Assembly (NCBI RefSeq): GCF_006149045.1
Contig: NZ_VBSN01000006.1
Span: forward strand, 112,644-176,643
From: Dyadobacter flavalbus
Lineage (GTDB): Bacteria; Bacteroidota; Bacteroidia; Cytophagales; Spirosomataceae
Length of the DNA stretch: 64,000 bases
Reading direction: 5' to 3'
Shown here: piece by piece, positions 15,680-27,485 of the stretch
Layout: every line of letters begins with the position of its first letter
Position numbering within the stretch: position 1 is the stretch's first letter
Program-made: the position numbers and the translations under genes
Notes under the pieces: model-generated
Database searches by the model: none
Seen by the model: the letters and a program-made list of their open reading frames with translations, nothing else
What the model was told of the DNA's origin: nothing

Positions 15680-18600
15680 TTGGCTACAATTAAAGCAACA
15701 CCTAGAAAAAACTTTTCGAGGATTAATCAGATTATTGATTATCCGGATCTGTTGGGAATTCAGGTACAATCATTCCGGGATTTTTTCAGTTTGGATACAT
15801 CTGTTGAAGATCGGTCCGGTGAAGGATTGTACAAAGTTTTTGCAGAAAACTTTCCAATTGCCGATTCACGCGACAATTTCGTGCTGGAATTCATTGATTA
15901 TCTTCTTGAGCCACCGAAGTATTCCGTTGATGAATCCATTGACCGCGGTCTGACATATGCAGTTCCGCTTAAAGCAAAATTGCGGCTGATCTGTAATGAT
16001 GCCGATCATGAAGAATTCGAGACCATTGAACAGGAAGTTTTCCTAGGAAATATTCCTTATATGACCGAGAGAGGCTCATTTGTGATCAATGGTGCTGAAC
16101 GTGTTATTGTTTCACAGCTTCATCGTTCACCGGGTGTGTTTTTCTCTATGAGCAAACACACTAACGGATCCAAACTATATTCAGCGCGGATTATTCCGTT
16201 CAAAGGTTCATGGATTGAATTTTCTACGGACGTTAACAACGTCATGTACGCTTACATCGATCGTAAGAAGAAATTTCCGGTAACTACACTTCTGAGAGCC
16301 ATAGGTTTCGGTTCAGATAAAGACATTCTGGATCTATTCGGATTATCTGAGGAAATCAGTGCGACACCTGCAAACCTTAAAAAGGCAGTTGGTCGTCGTT
16401 TGGCAGCAAGGGTACTTCGCACATGGACTGAAGACTTTGTGGATGAAGATACCGGTGAAGTTGTTTCGATTCAGCGTAATGAAGTATTGCTGGAACGTGA
16501 TTCAACCATTTCTCCGGAAGATATTGAAGTGATTGTGGAATCCGGACAGAAGTCTGTTATTCTGCATAAAGAAGATATGAATGTAGCGGATTATAATATT
16601 ATTTATAATACGTTGCAAAAAGATAGCTCCAACTCTGATAAAGAAGCGGTGGAGCAAATTTATCGTCAGCTGCGTAATGCCGAAGCACCGGATGAACAAA
16701 CTGCTCGTGATGTAATCCAGAGCTTGTTCTTCAGTGATAAACGTTATGATTTGGGTGACGTTGGTCGTTACAGAATCAACAAGAAACTGGGTTCTGATAC
16801 CAGCCTTGATGTTCGTGTCCTGACTACTGGTGATATTGTTTCTATAGTAAAGTATCTGATCGGTCTGATCAATGCAAAAGCGGTTGTTGATGATATTGAT
16901 CACTTGTCAAACCGTCGTGTCCGTACCGTAGGCGAGCAGCTTTATGCTCAGTTCGGTGTTGGTCTTGCACGTATGGCACGTACCATTAAAGAGCGTATGA
17001 ACGTACGTGATAACGAAGATTTCAAGCCTGTTGATTTGATCAATGCGCGTACGTTGTCTTCTGTTATCAACTCATTCTTTGGTACAAACCAGTTGTCTCA
17101 GTTTATGGATCAAACCAATCCATTGGCTGAAATTACCCATAAGCGCAGAATGTCCGCACTGGGGCCTGGCGGTCTTTCCCGTGAAAGAGCAGGTTTTGAG
17201 GTTCGTGACGTTCACTACACGCACTATGGCCGTCTTTGTACGATTGAAACGCCGGAAGGCCCTAACATCGGTCTGATTTCTTCGCTTTGTGTATTTGCAA
17301 AAGTGAATGGAATGGGCTTTATCGAAACACCATACCGTGTAATCGACGGTGCTGGTAAGCTGACCGATGAGCTTATATATATGACTGCGGAAGAAGAAGA
17401 TTCCAAATACATTGCACAGGCTAATGCCTCTGTGGATGATAAAGGAAACTTTACCGTAGAAAAAATCAAGACCCGTTTTGAAGGTGACTTCCCGATGGTG
17501 GATCCTTCTCAGGCGTCTTATATGGACGTTGCTGCCAACCAGATCGTATCTGTTGCGGCTTCCCTGATTCCGTTCCTTGAGCACGATGATGCTAACCGTG
17601 CATTGATGGGATCAAACATGCAGCGCCAAGGTGTTCCATTGTTGCGTCCACAAGCGCCGATTGTTGGAACCGGTCTTGAAAAACGTGTTGCTATGGATTC
17701 AAGAGCGCTGGTTGTTGCCGAAGGCGATGGCGTTATTGAGTTTGTAGATGCCAAGAAAATTGTCGTTAAATACGACAGAACAGATGAAGAACGTCTCGTA
17801 AGCTTTATTGAAGACAGCGTTTCTTACGATCTTGTAAAATTCCGTCGTACTAACCAGGATACTTGCCTTAATCTTCAGCCGATGGTTTTAAAAGGCCAGA
17901 AAGTGAAGAAAGGAGAAGCGCTTTGCCAGGGCTACGGTACCGAAGGCGGCGAACTTGCACTGGGCCGCAATCTTTTGGTTGCATTCATGCCATGGCAGGG
18001 ATATAACTTTGAGGATGCGATTGTAATTTCTGAAAAAGTAGTTCGTGAAGATATTTTCACTTCCATTCACATTGAAGAATTTGAACTGGAAGTCCGTGAT
18101 ACCAAGCGTGGAGAAGAGGAACTTACTGCTGAAATTCCAAACGTAAGCGAGGAAACGGTTAAAAATCTCGATGAAAATGGTATCGTTCAGGTTGGTACAG
18201 AAGTAAAAGAAGGAGATATTTTGATAGGCAAGATTACTCCGAAGGGGGAATCCGATCCGACTCCTGAAGAAAAACTGCTTCGTGCGATCTTTGGTGACAA
18301 AGCCGGTGATGTGAAAGATGCTTCCAAAAAAGCACCGCCATCCATGAAAGGGGTTGTTATCGATACAAAATTGTTCTCACGTCCAACAAAAGAGGAACGT
18401 GCAAAACATAAAGACGAGCTTCGCCTGCTTATGAAAAAATACAGCCGTGACCTGACTCAGCTTCGCGGACGTATTATCGAAAAGCTTGTGGAACTTGTTG
18501 ACGGCAAAACGACACAAGGCGTTAAGCATAAATTTGGTGATGAGCTGATTTCAAAAGGAATGAAGTTTAACGTGAGAAATATCTCGGAAAACTTGTTCCC

Positions 18601-19543
18601 GGCAAACAACCCTTACCGTGACGAAAGCCAGTATGCAGTTGCAGAAGAAGTTAATTTGATTGGTGATGTTCTGACTGATTCTTGGACTGAAGATGCAGAA
18701 ACAAACAGACAGGTTTCATTGGTTCTGAAGAACTATTTGAATGCGCGCAGTGAATTGATGGGCCGTTTCAAACGTGATCGTTTTGCGCTTGAAGTTGGAG
18801 ACGAACTTCCTGCCGGAATCGTGAAACTGGCAAAAGTATATATTGCCAAGAAACGTAAATTGAAAGTTGGGGATAAAATGGCAGGTCGTCATGGTAACAA
18901 AGGGGTTGTTGCCCGTATTGTTCGTGATGAAGACATGCCTTTCCTGGAAGACGGAACGCCTGTTGATATCGTGTTGAACCCGCTTGGTGTACCTTCACGT
19001 ATGAACATCGGCCAGATCTATGAAACAATTCTTGCTTGGGCAGGTTTAAAACTGGGCCGCAGGTATGCAACGCCAATTTTTGACGGTGCTACCGAAGCCG
19101 AAGTGGCAGCTGAGCTGAAAGAAGCAGGATTGCCTGACTGGGGACGTACTTATCTTTACAATGGATTAAGTGGTGAGCAATTTGATCAGCCGGTTACAGT
19201 TGGTCTGATGTACATGATGAAACTTGGTCACCTTGTTGATGATAAAATGCACGCCCGTTCTATCGGACCGTACTCGCTTATTACACAGCAGCCTTTGGGT
19301 GGTAAAGCACAATTCGGAGGCCAGCGTTTCGGAGAAATGGAAGTATGGGCACTTGAAGCATTCGGTGCATCGCATATTCTTCAGGAAATCCTTACCGTTA
19401 AATCCGATGACGTAGTGGGCCGTGCCAAAGCCTACGAAGCAATCGTAAAAGGTGAAAACCTTCCGAAACCAAATATTCCGGAGTCCTTCAACGTACTTGT
19501 TCACGAACTTCGTGGATTGGCTTTGGAGATTACGCTGGACTAA
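15680..19543 (+). CDS. rpoB: DNA-directed RNA polymerase subunit beta
   Basis: A 1287-residue beta subunit, usual length for Bacteroidota. Conserved segments include the rifampicin region ([40 protein letters not shown]), [22 protein letters not shown] and the C-terminal [20 protein letters not shown]. The start is TTG: the codon before GCT-ACA-ATT is TTG, the upstream in-frame stop TAA is only 21 bases away, and no ATG lies between, so the conserved N-terminus ([14 protein letters not shown]) can only be reached from TTG. The rifampicin cluster carries wild-type-looking residues. It is followed by rpoC after 95 bases containing a stable hairpin. Confidence 0.98.
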   Translation: MATIKATPRKNFSRINQIIDYPDLLGIQVQSFRDFFSLDTSVEDRSGEGLYKVFAENFPIADSRDNFVLEFIDYLLEPPKYSVDESIDRGLTYAVPLKAKLRLICNDADHEEFETIEQEVFLGNIPYMTERGSFVINGAERVIVSQLHRSPGVFFSMSKHTNGSKLYSARIIPFKGSWIEFSTDVNNVMYAYIDRKKKFPVTTLLRAIGFGSDKDILDLFGLSEEISATPANLKKAVGRRLAARVLRTWTEDFVDEDTGEVVSIQRNEVLLERDSTISPEDIEVIVESGQKSVILHKEDMNVADYNIIYNTLQKDSSNSDKEAVEQIYRQLRNAEAPDEQTARDVIQSLFFSDKRYDLGDVGRYRINKKLGSDTSLDVRVLTTGDIVSIVKYLIGLINAKAVVDDIDHLSNRRVRTVGEQLYAQFGVGLARMARTIKERMNVRDNEDFKPVDLINARTLSSVINSFFGTNQLSQFMDQTNPLAEITHKRRMSALGPGGLSRERAGFEVRDVHYTHYGRLCTIETPEGPNIGLISSLCVFAKVNGMGFIETPYRVIDGAGKLTDELIYMTAEEEDSKYIAQANASVDDKGNFTVEKIKTRFEGDFPMVDPSQASYMDVAANQIVSVAASLIPFLEHDDANRALMGSNMQRQGVPLLRPQAPIVGTGLEKRVAMDSRALVVAEGDGVIEFVDAKKIVVKYDRTDEERLVSFIEDSVSYDLVKFRRTNQDTCLNLQPMVLKGQKVKKGEALCQGYGTEGGELALGRNLLVAFMPWQGYNFEDAIVISEKVVREDIFTSIHIEEFELEVRDTKRGEEELTAEIPNVSEETVKNLDENGIVQVGTEVKEGDILIGKITPKGESDPTPEEKLLRAIFGDKAGDVKDASKKAPPSMKGVVIDTKLFSRPTKEERAKHKDELRLLMKKYSRDLTQLRGRIIEKLVELVDGKTTQGVKHKFGDELISKGMKFNVRNISENLFPANNPYRDESQYAVAEEVNLIGDVLTDSWTEDAETNRQVSLVLKNYLNARSELMGRFKRDRFALEVGDELPAGIVKLAKVYIAKKRKLKVGDKMAGRHGNKGVVARIVRDEDMPFLEDGTPVDIVLNPLGVPSRMNIGQIYETILAWAGLKLGRRYATPIFDGATEAEVAAELKEAGLPDWGRTYLYNGLSGEQFDQPVTVGLMYMMKLGHLVDDKMHARSIGPYSLITQQPLGGKAQFGGQRFGEMEVWALEAFGASHILQEILTVKSDDVVGRAKAYEAIVKGENLPKPNIPESFNVLVHELRGLALEITLD

Positions 19544-19554
19544 TTTATAGTCGT

Positions 19555-19586
19555 AAGGAGAATTGTACGAAAGTACAGTTCTCCTT
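19555..19586 (+). promoter_or_regulatory. Stable hairpin with GAAA tetraloop between rpoB and rpoC
   Basis: A 14-bp stem (AAGGAGAATTGTAC with GTACAGTTCTCCTT, one T-G pair) closed by a GAAA tetraloop. It starts 11 bases after the rpoB stop and is not followed by a T-run, so it is not an intrinsic terminator. A message-processing or stability element is more likely. The 5' arm begins AAGGAG, and its complement buries it. Confidence 0.7.
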
Positions 19587-19638
19587 AGAAATGCAATAAA
19601 GATTGAGTTTCGACTTATAGACAAACGACTTTTTAATT

Positions 19639-22600
19639 ATGTCTTTCAAAAAGAACAAAAAACTTAATAGTGATTTTTCCAGAATGACAATCAGTCTGGC
19701 TTCACCTGAATCAATTCTTGAGAGTTCTTTCGGTGAAGTAACACAGCCTGAAACCATCAATTACCGGACTTACAAGCCGGAAATGGGCGGGTTATTCTGC
19801 GAACGTATTTTCGGACCTGTAAAGGACTGGGAATGTCATTGTGGAAAATACAAACGTATTCGTTACAAAGGAATTATCTGCGACCGTTGCGGCGTAGAAG
19901 TTACGGAGAAAAAAGTACGTCGTGAGCGTATGGGCCATATTGAGCTTGTCGTTCCTGTTGCTCACATCTGGTATTTCCGCAGCTTGCCTAACAAAATAGG
20001 TTATCTGCTTGGATTGTCTACCAAAAGGCTGGATCAGATTATTTACTACGAGCGATATGCAGTAGTACAGCCGGGTATTAAAGAAGAGGACGGAGTTAGC
20101 TATCTTGACTTTCTGACCGAAGACGAATACCTGGATATCGTTGACAAATTGCCTCGCGAAAACCAGTTGCTTCCGGATACGGATCCAAATAAATTTATCG
20201 CGAAAATGGGCGCGGATGCACTTGAAATGCTTTTGAACCGGATCAAACTGGATGAGCTTTCATACGAACTCCGTCACCAGGCTGCAACGGATACTTCACA
20301 GCAACGTAAGGCAGAAGCATTAAAGCGTCTGAAAGTTGTTGAAGCATTCCGTGATGCCAATACGCGTATTGAAAACCGTCCGGAGTGGATGGTGATCAAA
20401 ATGGTTCCGGTGATTCCACCAGAACTTCGTCCGCTTGTACCTCTGGACGGCGGTCGTTTTGCGACTTCCGATTTGAATGACCTTTATCGCCGCGTGATCA
20501 TCCGGAATAACCGTTTGAAACGTCTGATCGAGATCAAAGCACCTGAGGTAATTTTGCGTAATGAAAAACGGATGTTGCAGGAAGCAGTTGACTCGCTTTT
20601 CGATAACAGCCGTAAAGTAAATGCCGTACGTTCCGAAGGTAACCGTGCATTGAAATCACTTTCTGACATGCTGAAAGGTAAGCAGGGACGTTTCCGTCAA
20701 AACTTGCTTGGTAAGCGTGTCGATTATTCAGGTCGTTCGGTAATCGTTGTCGGACCCGAATTGAAATTGCATGAGTGCGGTTTGCCGAAAGATATGGCTG
20801 CTGAGTTATTCAAGCCGTTTATTATCCGCAAGCTGATCGAACGCGGAATCGTTAAAACTGTAAAATCAGCCAAGAAGATTGTAGATCGTAAAGATCCTGT
20901 GATCTGGGATATCCTGGAAAACGTATTGAAAGGACATCCTGTTCTGCTGAACCGTGCCCCGACATTGCACCGTTTGGGTATCCAGGCATTCCAGCCCAAG
21001 CTGATCGAAGGAAAAGCGATCCAGTTGCACCCGTTGGTTTGTACTGCATTCAACGCTGACTTTGACGGTGACCAGATGGCTGTTCACGTGCCGCTTGGCC
21101 AGGAAGCCGTACTGGAAGCTTCCATGCTGATGCTTTCGTCACATAACATTCTTAACCCTGCCAATGGTGCGCCGATTACGGTTCCGTCACAGGACATGGT
21201 TTTGGGTCTGTATTATGTTACAAAAGGCCGTGTAAGTACGCCTGAATATCCTATTATGGGAGAAGGCAAGATTTTCTATGGCCCGGACGAAGTTGTTATT
21301 GCAATCAACGAAGGCAAACTTTCTAAACATGCCAATATCAAATGCCGTCTGCGTGTACGTAACGATGACGGAACATTTGAGACAAAACTGGTTGATACCG
21401 TAGCCGGACGTATTCTTTTCAATCAGGCTGTTCCTGAAGAAGTAGGATATATCAATGAATTGTTGACCAAGAAAAAGCTTCAGCAGATTATTGGTCTGGT
21501 GTTCAAAATGGCCGGCGTTGCCCGTACCGCTCAATTCCTTGATGAAATTAAAGAACTTGGTTTCCAGATGGCCTTCAAAGGCGGTTTGTCAATGGGATTG
21601 AACGACGTAATGGTTCCGGATGAAAAAGAGAAACTCATCGAGCAAGCCAAAGGTGACGTAGAGAACGTCTGGAGTAACTACCTGATGGGTCTTATCACTG
21701 AAAACGAACGTTACAATCAGGTTATCGATATCTGGACCCGTGTTAACTCACGTATCACAGAAACATTGATGAAGCAGCTGGAAACGGATCAGGGTGGATT
21801 CAACTCCATTTATATGATGATGCACTCAGGTGCACGTGGTTCGCGTGAGCAAATCCGTCAGCTGGGTGGAATGAGAGGTCTTATGGCCAAGCCTCAAAAA
21901 AATATTGCCGGTGGCGCAGGTGAAATCATCGAGAACCCGATTCTTTCAAACTTTAAAGAAGGTCTTGACGTTCTTGAATACTTTATCTCGACACACGGTG
22001 CACGTAAAGGTCTTGCCGATACGGCTTTGAAAACAGCGGATGCAGGTTACCTGACCCGTCGTTTGCATGACGTTGCACAGGATGTTGTCGTTGTGGAAGA
22101 AGACTGCGGATCACTTCGCGGAATTGCAATTTCTGCTTTGAAAGACAACGAAGACATTGTTGAGCCGCTTTCTGAGCGTATTCTTGGCCGTGTAAGCGTT
22201 CATGACGTGTTTGATCCGCTTTCCAATGAAATTATCCTTACTGCTGGTCAGGAAATAACAGAAGAAATCGCAGCACAGATTGACGAGACAAGCATTGAAA
22301 CGGTTGAAATCCGTTCGGTACTGACTTGCGAAACACGTAATGGTGTTTGTGCGAAATGTTACGGACGTTCATTGGCTTCTGCACACATGGTGAACATTGG
22401 TGAAGCTGTTGGTGTAATTGCATCACAGTCGATCGGTGAGCCGGGAACGCAGCTGACACTCCGTACATTCCACGTCGGTGGTACGGCTTCCAACATTTCT
22501 GTTGAAGCAAATATCAAGGCGAAGTTCGACGGTGTAATTGAATTTGAAGACCTACGTCTTGTGCAGTCTGTGAACTCAGAAGGAGATGACATTACAGTAG

Positions 22601-23961
22601 TAATGGGACGTTCCGGTGAAGTGAAAATCATTCACCCTGAGACAAAACAGCTGCTTATTTCCAACAACGTGCCTTACGGTGCTACTTTGTTGGTAAAAGA
22701 AGGTGATACCGTGTTCAAAGGACAGGAACTTTGTACTTGGGACCCATACCACGCAGTAATCCTTTCCGAATTCACCGGAGCCGTTTCCTTCGATGCCATT
22801 GAAGAAGGCATTACATACCGTGAAGAATTTGATGAGCAGACCGGCTTCCAGGAATCAGTGATCATTGAAACACGTGATAAAACCAAAAACCCGGCTATCG
22901 TGGTAAAAGGTAAGTCAACGTTGCTGAAAGATCAGACTGAAAAAGGTTATAACCTTCCGGTTGGAGCACGTCTGGTTGTTAAAGCCGGAACGAACATCAA
23001 AGCTGGTCAGCCTCTGGCAAAAATCCCTCGTGTTGTTGGTAAAACCCGTGACATTACTGGAGGTCTGCCACGTGTAACCGAACTTTTTGAAGCGCGTAAC
23101 CCGTCTAACCCTGCAACGGTTTCTGAAATCGACGGTGTGGTTTCTTACGGAGGTGTGAAACGCGGTAATCGTGAAATCCATATCGAATCAAGAGACGGAA
23201 CACAACGTCGTTACATGGTTGCACTTTCCAAGCACATTCTTGTGCAGGATGGTGACTTTGTAAGAGCAGGTGATCCGTTATCTGATGGTGCCATTACACC
23301 GGCTGATATTCTTTCTATCAAAGGACCAACAGCGGTTCAGGAATATCTTGTAAACGAAATTCAGGAAGTATACCGTCTTCAGGGTGTAAAGATCAACGAT
23401 AAGCATATCGAGTGTATCGTACGCCAGATGATGCAGAAAGTAGAGATTCTGGATGCAGGTGATACCAACTTCCTGGAAATGCAGCCGGTTGACCGTGTCG
23501 TATTCCGTGAAGAAAACGATAAGATCCTGGATATGAAAGTGGTTGAAGATGCAGGAAGCTCTGAAACGCTGAAACCGGGTATGATCATTTCTGTACGTCG
23601 TTTGCGTGATGAAAATTCAAGCTTGAAACGCCGTGACCTGAAACTGGTTGTTGCACGTGACGCACAGGCAGCTGTGGCAAAACCTACTTTGATGGGTATC
23701 ACGCAAGCTTCTTTGGGTACCGAAAGTTTCGTTTCTGCAGCCTCGTTCCAGGAAACAACCAAAGTATTGAGCGAAGCAGCAGTAAGAGGAAAGCGCGACG
23801 AACTGAAAGGCTTGAAAGAAAACGTGATCGTAGGTCACTTGATCCCGGCCGGAACAGGTATGCGTCAGTACGAAAACCTGATCGTTGGATCGAAAGAAGA
23901 GTTTGATGCATTGACTGATTCGCGTGAAAAGCAATCACGCAAGAAGAAAGAGTTGGTATAA
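19639..23961 (+). CDS. rpoC: DNA-directed RNA polymerase subunit beta'
   Basis: A 1440-residue beta' subunit. The N-terminal zinc ribbon ([20 protein letters not shown]), the catalytic Mg motif [12 protein letters not shown], the bridge-helix/trigger-loop region ([20 protein letters not shown]) and the second zinc site ([13 protein letters not shown]) are all visible. The length agrees with other Bacteroidota. It ends the operon before a strong terminator. Confidence 0.99.
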   Translation: MSFKKNKKLNSDFSRMTISLASPESILESSFGEVTQPETINYRTYKPEMGGLFCERIFGPVKDWECHCGKYKRIRYKGIICDRCGVEVTEKKVRRERMGHIELVVPVAHIWYFRSLPNKIGYLLGLSTKRLDQIIYYERYAVVQPGIKEEDGVSYLDFLTEDEYLDIVDKLPRENQLLPDTDPNKFIAKMGADALEMLLNRIKLDELSYELRHQAATDTSQQRKAEALKRLKVVEAFRDANTRIENRPEWMVIKMVPVIPPELRPLVPLDGGRFATSDLNDLYRRVIIRNNRLKRLIEIKAPEVILRNEKRMLQEAVDSLFDNSRKVNAVRSEGNRALKSLSDMLKGKQGRFRQNLLGKRVDYSGRSVIVVGPELKLHECGLPKDMAAELFKPFIIRKLIERGIVKTVKSAKKIVDRKDPVIWDILENVLKGHPVLLNRAPTLHRLGIQAFQPKLIEGKAIQLHPLVCTAFNADFDGDQMAVHVPLGQEAVLEASMLMLSSHNILNPANGAPITVPSQDMVLGLYYVTKGRVSTPEYPIMGEGKIFYGPDEVVIAINEGKLSKHANIKCRLRVRNDDGTFETKLVDTVAGRILFNQAVPEEVGYINELLTKKKLQQIIGLVFKMAGVARTAQFLDEIKELGFQMAFKGGLSMGLNDVMVPDEKEKLIEQAKGDVENVWSNYLMGLITENERYNQVIDIWTRVNSRITETLMKQLETDQGGFNSIYMMMHSGARGSREQIRQLGGMRGLMAKPQKNIAGGAGEIIENPILSNFKEGLDVLEYFISTHGARKGLADTALKTADAGYLTRRLHDVAQDVVVVEEDCGSLRGIAISALKDNEDIVEPLSERILGRVSVHDVFDPLSNEIILTAGQEITEEIAAQIDETSIETVEIRSVLTCETRNGVCAKCYGRSLASAHMVNIGEAVGVIASQSIGEPGTQLTLRTFHVGGTASNISVEANIKAKFDGVIEFEDLRLVQSVNSEGDDITVVMGRSGEVKIIHPETKQLLISNNVPYGATLLVKEGDTVFKGQELCTWDPYHAVILSEFTGAVSFDAIEEGITYREEFDEQTGFQESVIIETRDKTKNPAIVVKGKSTLLKDQTEKGYNLPVGARLVVKAGTNIKAGQPLAKIPRVVGKTRDITGGLPRVTELFEARNPSNPATVSEIDGVVSYGGVKRGNREIHIESRDGTQRRYMVALSKHILVQDGDFVRAGDPLSDGAITPADILSIKGPTAVQEYLVNEIQEVYRLQGVKINDKHIECIVRQMMQKVEILDAGDTNFLEMQPVDRVVFREENDKILDMKVVEDAGSSETLKPGMIISVRRLRDENSSLKRRDLKLVVARDAQAAVAKPTLMGITQASLGTESFVSAASFQETTKVLSEAAVRGKRDELKGLKENVIVGHLIPAGTGMRQYENLIVGSKEEFDALTDSREKQSRKKKELV

Positions 23962-23978
23962 ACATCATCTTTCATAAA

Positions 23979-24020
23979 AAAGAGCCGGTTCTGCTTATGC
24001 GGAACCGGCTCTTTGCTTTT
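23979..24020 (+). terminator. Terminator of the rpoBC operon
   Basis: A 16-bp stem, AAAGAGCCGGTTC plus TGC, with a 4-base TTAT loop, pairing with GCGGAACCGGCTCTTT, then GCTTTT. It begins 18 bases after the rpoC stop. Confidence 0.92.
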
Positions 24021-24097
24021 TGATACTGTTTATTTTTAGTAATTTCCGGCTGCAAACCCAGTTAATGTTAAAAACCCTGAATCAGAAAAACTTACAA

Positions 24098-24427
24098 ATG
24101 GAAGATAATAATAAAGAAAGCGAGCAACAGATAAATGTGGAGTTGTCCGAAGAAATGGCGGAAGGTGTGTATTCCAATCTTGCCATGATCGCTCACTCCA
24201 ACAGTGAATTCATTCTGGACTTTATCCGGCTTATGCCAGGCGTTGCGCGTGCCAAGGTAAAAGCCCGCATTATCATTACGCCCGAACATGCCAAACGTCT
24301 GATTGCAGCTTTGACCGATAACATTCAAAAGTATGAAGATCAGTATGGAACCATCCCGAGTTCTCAGGACAATGAGCCTACATTCAATTTCCCGATAAGC
24401 TTTGGCGGCCCCGGAGGCGAGGCTTAG
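24098..24427 (+). CDS. DUF3467 domain protein
   Basis: A 109-residue cytoplasmic protein. The core EEMAEGVYSNLAMIAHSNSEF, then ILDFIRLMPG and ARIIITPEHAKRL, is the DUF3467 signature, a small family widespread in Bacteroidota with no assigned role. The chosen ATG gives the acidic N-terminus MEDNNKESEQQ; an ATG 33 bases upstream is possible but adds unconserved residues. In Bacteroidota this gene commonly follows rpoC, so the neighbourhood is conserved, but here a strong terminator separates the two. Function unknown. Confidence 0.85.
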   Translation: MEDNNKESEQQINVELSEEMAEGVYSNLAMIAHSNSEFILDFIRLMPGVARAKVKARIIITPEHAKRLIAALTDNIQKYEDQYGTIPSSQDNEPTFNFPISFGGPGGEA

Positions 24428-24694
24428 TGATTTATATGACAAAAGATAAAATATTTTTTACGTTACTTCATTATTTTTACTTGAATACCGGCTTCTTCAG
24501 GTATTATAATCCGGCTTTTGCAGTAATCCAGAATAACACCAATCGCCAGGGGCAGACAAGAAGATTTTTGTAATTTCAGAAATAACCATTACGCCGTTTC
24601 CTTTCGGTATAAACCTCTTGTAAATCTTACATTACTAATTATTTAGTCTGCTTTATACCGTTATAAAGCACGTATGTAACTTTAATATTTCATT

Positions 24695-25156
24695 ATGGCG
24701 TCATTTAAACTTACAATCAACAATCGTGCATATGATGCAGATGTGGAGCAGGATACTCCGCTTTTGTGGGTCCTGCGCGACAATCTGGGACTGGTCGGTA
24801 CCAAATACGGCTGCGGAATTGCGCAATGCGGCGCGTGTACCGTGCATCTGGATGGCAAGGCGGTACGTTCCTGCGTTCTTCCGGTATCGGCCGTAGGAAA
24901 AGCGAAAGTAACGACAATCGAAGGTTTATCGGAAAAAGGAGATCATCCGGTTCAGAAAGCCTGGGACGAAGTAGACGTGGCACAGTGCGGCTACTGCCAA
25001 GCCGGACAAATCATGACCGCAGCTGCATTGCTGAAAGAAAATCCAAAGCCATCGGACGAACAAATCGTTTCGACCATGAGCGGGAACATTTGCCGTTGCG
25101 GAACATATCACCGCATACGTGAAGCAGTAAAAGTAGCAGCATCTAAAACCAACTGA
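24695..25156 (+). CDS. [2Fe-2S] subunit of a molybdenum hydroxylase (IorA-like)
   Basis: A 153-residue electron-transfer subunit of the xanthine oxidase family. An N-terminal plant-type ferredoxin domain has Cys40, Cys45, Cys48 and Cys60, and a C-terminal four-helix domain has Cys98, Cys101, Cys133 and Cys135, giving two [2Fe-2S] clusters. The two-subunit arrangement without an FAD subunit resembles isoquinoline 1-oxidoreductase IorAB, though the substrate cannot be deduced. It lies 2 bases before the large subunit, so the pair is one operon. The 267-base gap upstream holds no gene that I can see. Confidence 0.92.
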   Translation: MASFKLTINNRAYDADVEQDTPLLWVLRDNLGLVGTKYGCGIAQCGACTVHLDGKAVRSCVLPVSAVGKAKVTTIEGLSEKGDHPVQKAWDEVDVAQCGYCQAGQIMTAAALLKENPKPSDEQIVSTMSGNICRCGTYHRIREAVKVAASKTN

Positions 25157-25158
25157 TC

Positions 25159-27303
25159 ATGCAGACATCAGAACAAACTTCCAGACGTAATTTTATTAAA
25201 ATTGCGGCAGCCGCAGGCGGCGGATTATTCCTGGGCTTTAACTGGTTAAATTCATCTGCGCTTCCGGTGGTTGTAGACGCTAAAAAAGTCGCGGCAGGTT
25301 CGGTAAATTTCAATAGTTACCTGTCCATCGGAACGGATAATGTAATTACAATCATATCACCGAACCCGGAAATCGGTCAGGGAATAAAGACCGCTTTCCC
25401 GATGGTTGTGGCCGAGGAGCTGGATGCAGACTGGAAACAGGTAAAAACGGTGCAGGGAAATCTGGATACGGGCATTTATGAACGGCAGGTTACAGGCGGA
25501 AGCGGCGCTGTTCCGCATTCATGGGAACGCCTTCGCAAAGCCGGTGCTACTGCACGTTATTTGTTAGTGGAAGCAGCCGCAGCGCAGTGGAACGTTCCGG
25601 CATCAGAATGTACGACCGAGAACGGAAAAGTTTGGCACAGAACTTCCGGTAAATCCCTTTCTTACGGAGAACTGGCTGAGGCTGCTTCGAAAATGCCGGC
25701 TCCGACAGAGGTAAAACTGAAAAAGGAAAGCGATTTTAAACTGATCGGACAGTCGGTCCGGAATGTTGATAACAACAATATAGCAACAGGAAAACCGCTT
25801 TTCGGCCTTGATGTTTACAGGGAAGGCATGTTGTTTGCCATGATCCAGCGGCCAAAAGCATTCGGGCTAAAACTTAAATCTGTTAATTCGGAAGCTGCGA
25901 AAGCCATGCCGGGTATTGTGGATGTAGTAACGTTTGAGAACAGCGTGGCTGTCGTCGGGAAATCAACATGGCAGGTGAAAAAGGCCAAGGATGCACTGAA
26001 AATTGAATATGAAAAAGCAGCGGAACTGGAAAGTTCAGCGGATCATAACCGGATTTTTCAGCAGTTAATGGAAAACGGCGAAGCTACGGTTCGTCGTAAA
26101 AACGGTGATGTGGATACGGCATTTAAGAATGCGGCAAAGGTCATTAAATCAGAATACCAGTGTCCGTTTCTGCCGCATAGCCCTCTGGAACCTATGAACT
26201 TTTTTGCGCATGTGCGGGAAGATGGCGTGGAGCTAATCGGGCCTACGCAGACGCCGGAAAGAGCGCGTACTGAAGTTGCAAAACTGACCGGAATTGCTCC
26301 TGAAAAGATCACAGTAGAAATTACACGTCAGGGCGGAGGCTTCGGGCGGCGTCTGGCTGCGGATTTTGTTTTGGAAGCTGCAAATGTTTCCAAGCTGGTG
26401 AAAGCACCTGTAAAAGTAATCTGGACGCGTGAAGATGATATGACCGGCGGAATTTACCGTCCGGCTGTACGTTACCGTTTTGAAGCTGCGCTGGATAAAA
26501 GCGGGGAGCTGATCGGTTACAAGCTTCGGGGCGTAGGAATGAATTCCGGAAATTCCACACGCGAGGATAATTTTCCTTCAGGTTCTGTCGAAAACCTCTT
26601 GATTGATTCTGTTGAATATAAGTCGCCGATTACAACCGGCCCATGGCGCGCACCGATTACCAATTTCCTTGCTTATGCCGAACAGTCTTTTCTGGACGAA
26701 GTAGCAGAAGCAGCAGGAAAAGATCCGGTTGAATTCCGACTTGCATTGTTGGAAAAAGCCAAGAAATCGCCGGTCGGAGACATCAAGTATGATGTGGACC
26801 GCATGATAGATGTGATTAAACTTGCAGCGGAAAAAAGCAAATGGGGTAAAAAGAAAGGCGTTTATCAGGGATTCAGTGTTTATTTTTCTCACCGGTCCTA
26901 CGTTGCGCAAGTTGGGGAAGTTGTTATGGAAAAAGGCAAACCTGTTCTGAAAAATGTTATTGCGGCAGTGGATTGCGGAATTGTAATCAATAAGAGCGGA
27001 TCGTTGCAGCAGGTTAGAGGCGGCGTTGTAGACGGTCTCGGACATGCGATGTACGGTAACATGACGTTCAAGGACGGAGCACCGGACCAGCGTAATTTCA
27101 ATGGTTTCAGACTGATCCGAATGAATGACATTCCGGAAGTTGACGTGCATTTTGTAGACAACGGCATTTCGCCGACAGGTCTTGGCGAGCCGGCTTTGCC
27201 GCCGGCGGGAGGCGCAGTTGCCAATGCATTTTACAAAGCAACCAAACAGCGATTGCGCAATCAGCCGTTTATCAACGAAGAAGCTTTCAAAGGCATTTCA
27301 TAA
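25159..27303 (+). CDS. Molybdopterin-binding subunit of a xanthine dehydrogenase-family enzyme (IorB-like)
   Basis: A 714-residue large subunit. The N-terminus carries a Tat signal (SRRNFIKIAAAAGGG), so the folded, cofactor-loaded heterodimer should be exported with its small partner. Cofactor-binding motifs QGGGFGRRL and, near the C-terminus, GLGEPALPPAGGAVANA with the family's catalytic Glu are visible. It is a periplasmic hydroxylase of aldehydes or N-heterocycles that passes electrons to its iron-sulfur subunit and then to an unknown acceptor. No XdhC-like maturation gene is next to it. The gene ends just before a long palindromic terminator. Confidence 0.9.
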   Translation: MQTSEQTSRRNFIKIAAAAGGGLFLGFNWLNSSALPVVVDAKKVAAGSVNFNSYLSIGTDNVITIISPNPEIGQGIKTAFPMVVAEELDADWKQVKTVQGNLDTGIYERQVTGGSGAVPHSWERLRKAGATARYLLVEAAAAQWNVPASECTTENGKVWHRTSGKSLSYGELAEAASKMPAPTEVKLKKESDFKLIGQSVRNVDNNNIATGKPLFGLDVYREGMLFAMIQRPKAFGLKLKSVNSEAAKAMPGIVDVVTFENSVAVVGKSTWQVKKAKDALKIEYEKAAELESSADHNRIFQQLMENGEATVRRKNGDVDTAFKNAAKVIKSEYQCPFLPHSPLEPMNFFAHVREDGVELIGPTQTPERARTEVAKLTGIAPEKITVEITRQGGGFGRRLAADFVLEAANVSKLVKAPVKVIWTREDDMTGGIYRPAVRYRFEAALDKSGELIGYKLRGVGMNSGNSTREDNFPSGSVENLLIDSVEYKSPITTGPWRAPITNFLAYAEQSFLDEVAEAAGKDPVEFRLALLEKAKKSPVGDIKYDVDRMIDVIKLAAEKSKWGKKKGVYQGFSVYFSHRSYVAQVGEVVMEKGKPVLKNVIAAVDCGIVINKSGSLQQVRGGVVDGLGHAMYGNMTFKDGAPDQRNFNGFRLIRMNDIPEVDVHFVDNGISPTGLGEPALPPAGGAVANAFYKATKQRLRNQPFINEEAFKGIS

Positions 27304-27323
27304 ATATTATTCTCATTCAATTC

Positions 27324-27369
27324 AAGACAGAAAGATAAAATGTAATATTACATTTTATCTTTCTGTCTT
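27324..27369. terminator. 46-bp perfect palindrome, probable terminator
   Basis: The 23-base half AAGACAGAAAGATAAAATGT plus AAT is followed directly by its exact complement, giving 46 bp without a loop. The RNA would fold with an AT-rich tip, and TTTTGTTTT follows. It lies 20 bases after the IorB-like stop and about 115 before the next gene. Confidence 0.7.
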
Positions 27370-27485
27370 TTGTTTTACAACAGTATTGTCCAGAAGCCTT
27401 ATTTACGTAAATTTTATTTGAAAGCACTTTAAAATACTTGCATAACCATTCGTTTTACCGTGCAACCGTAACCTTTAGCAATGAT

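Noticed and set aside
16502..24442. Many minus-strand frames opposite rpoB, rpoC and the DUF3467 gene
   Set aside because: They mirror the biased codon use of highly expressed genes on the other strand and show no domains.
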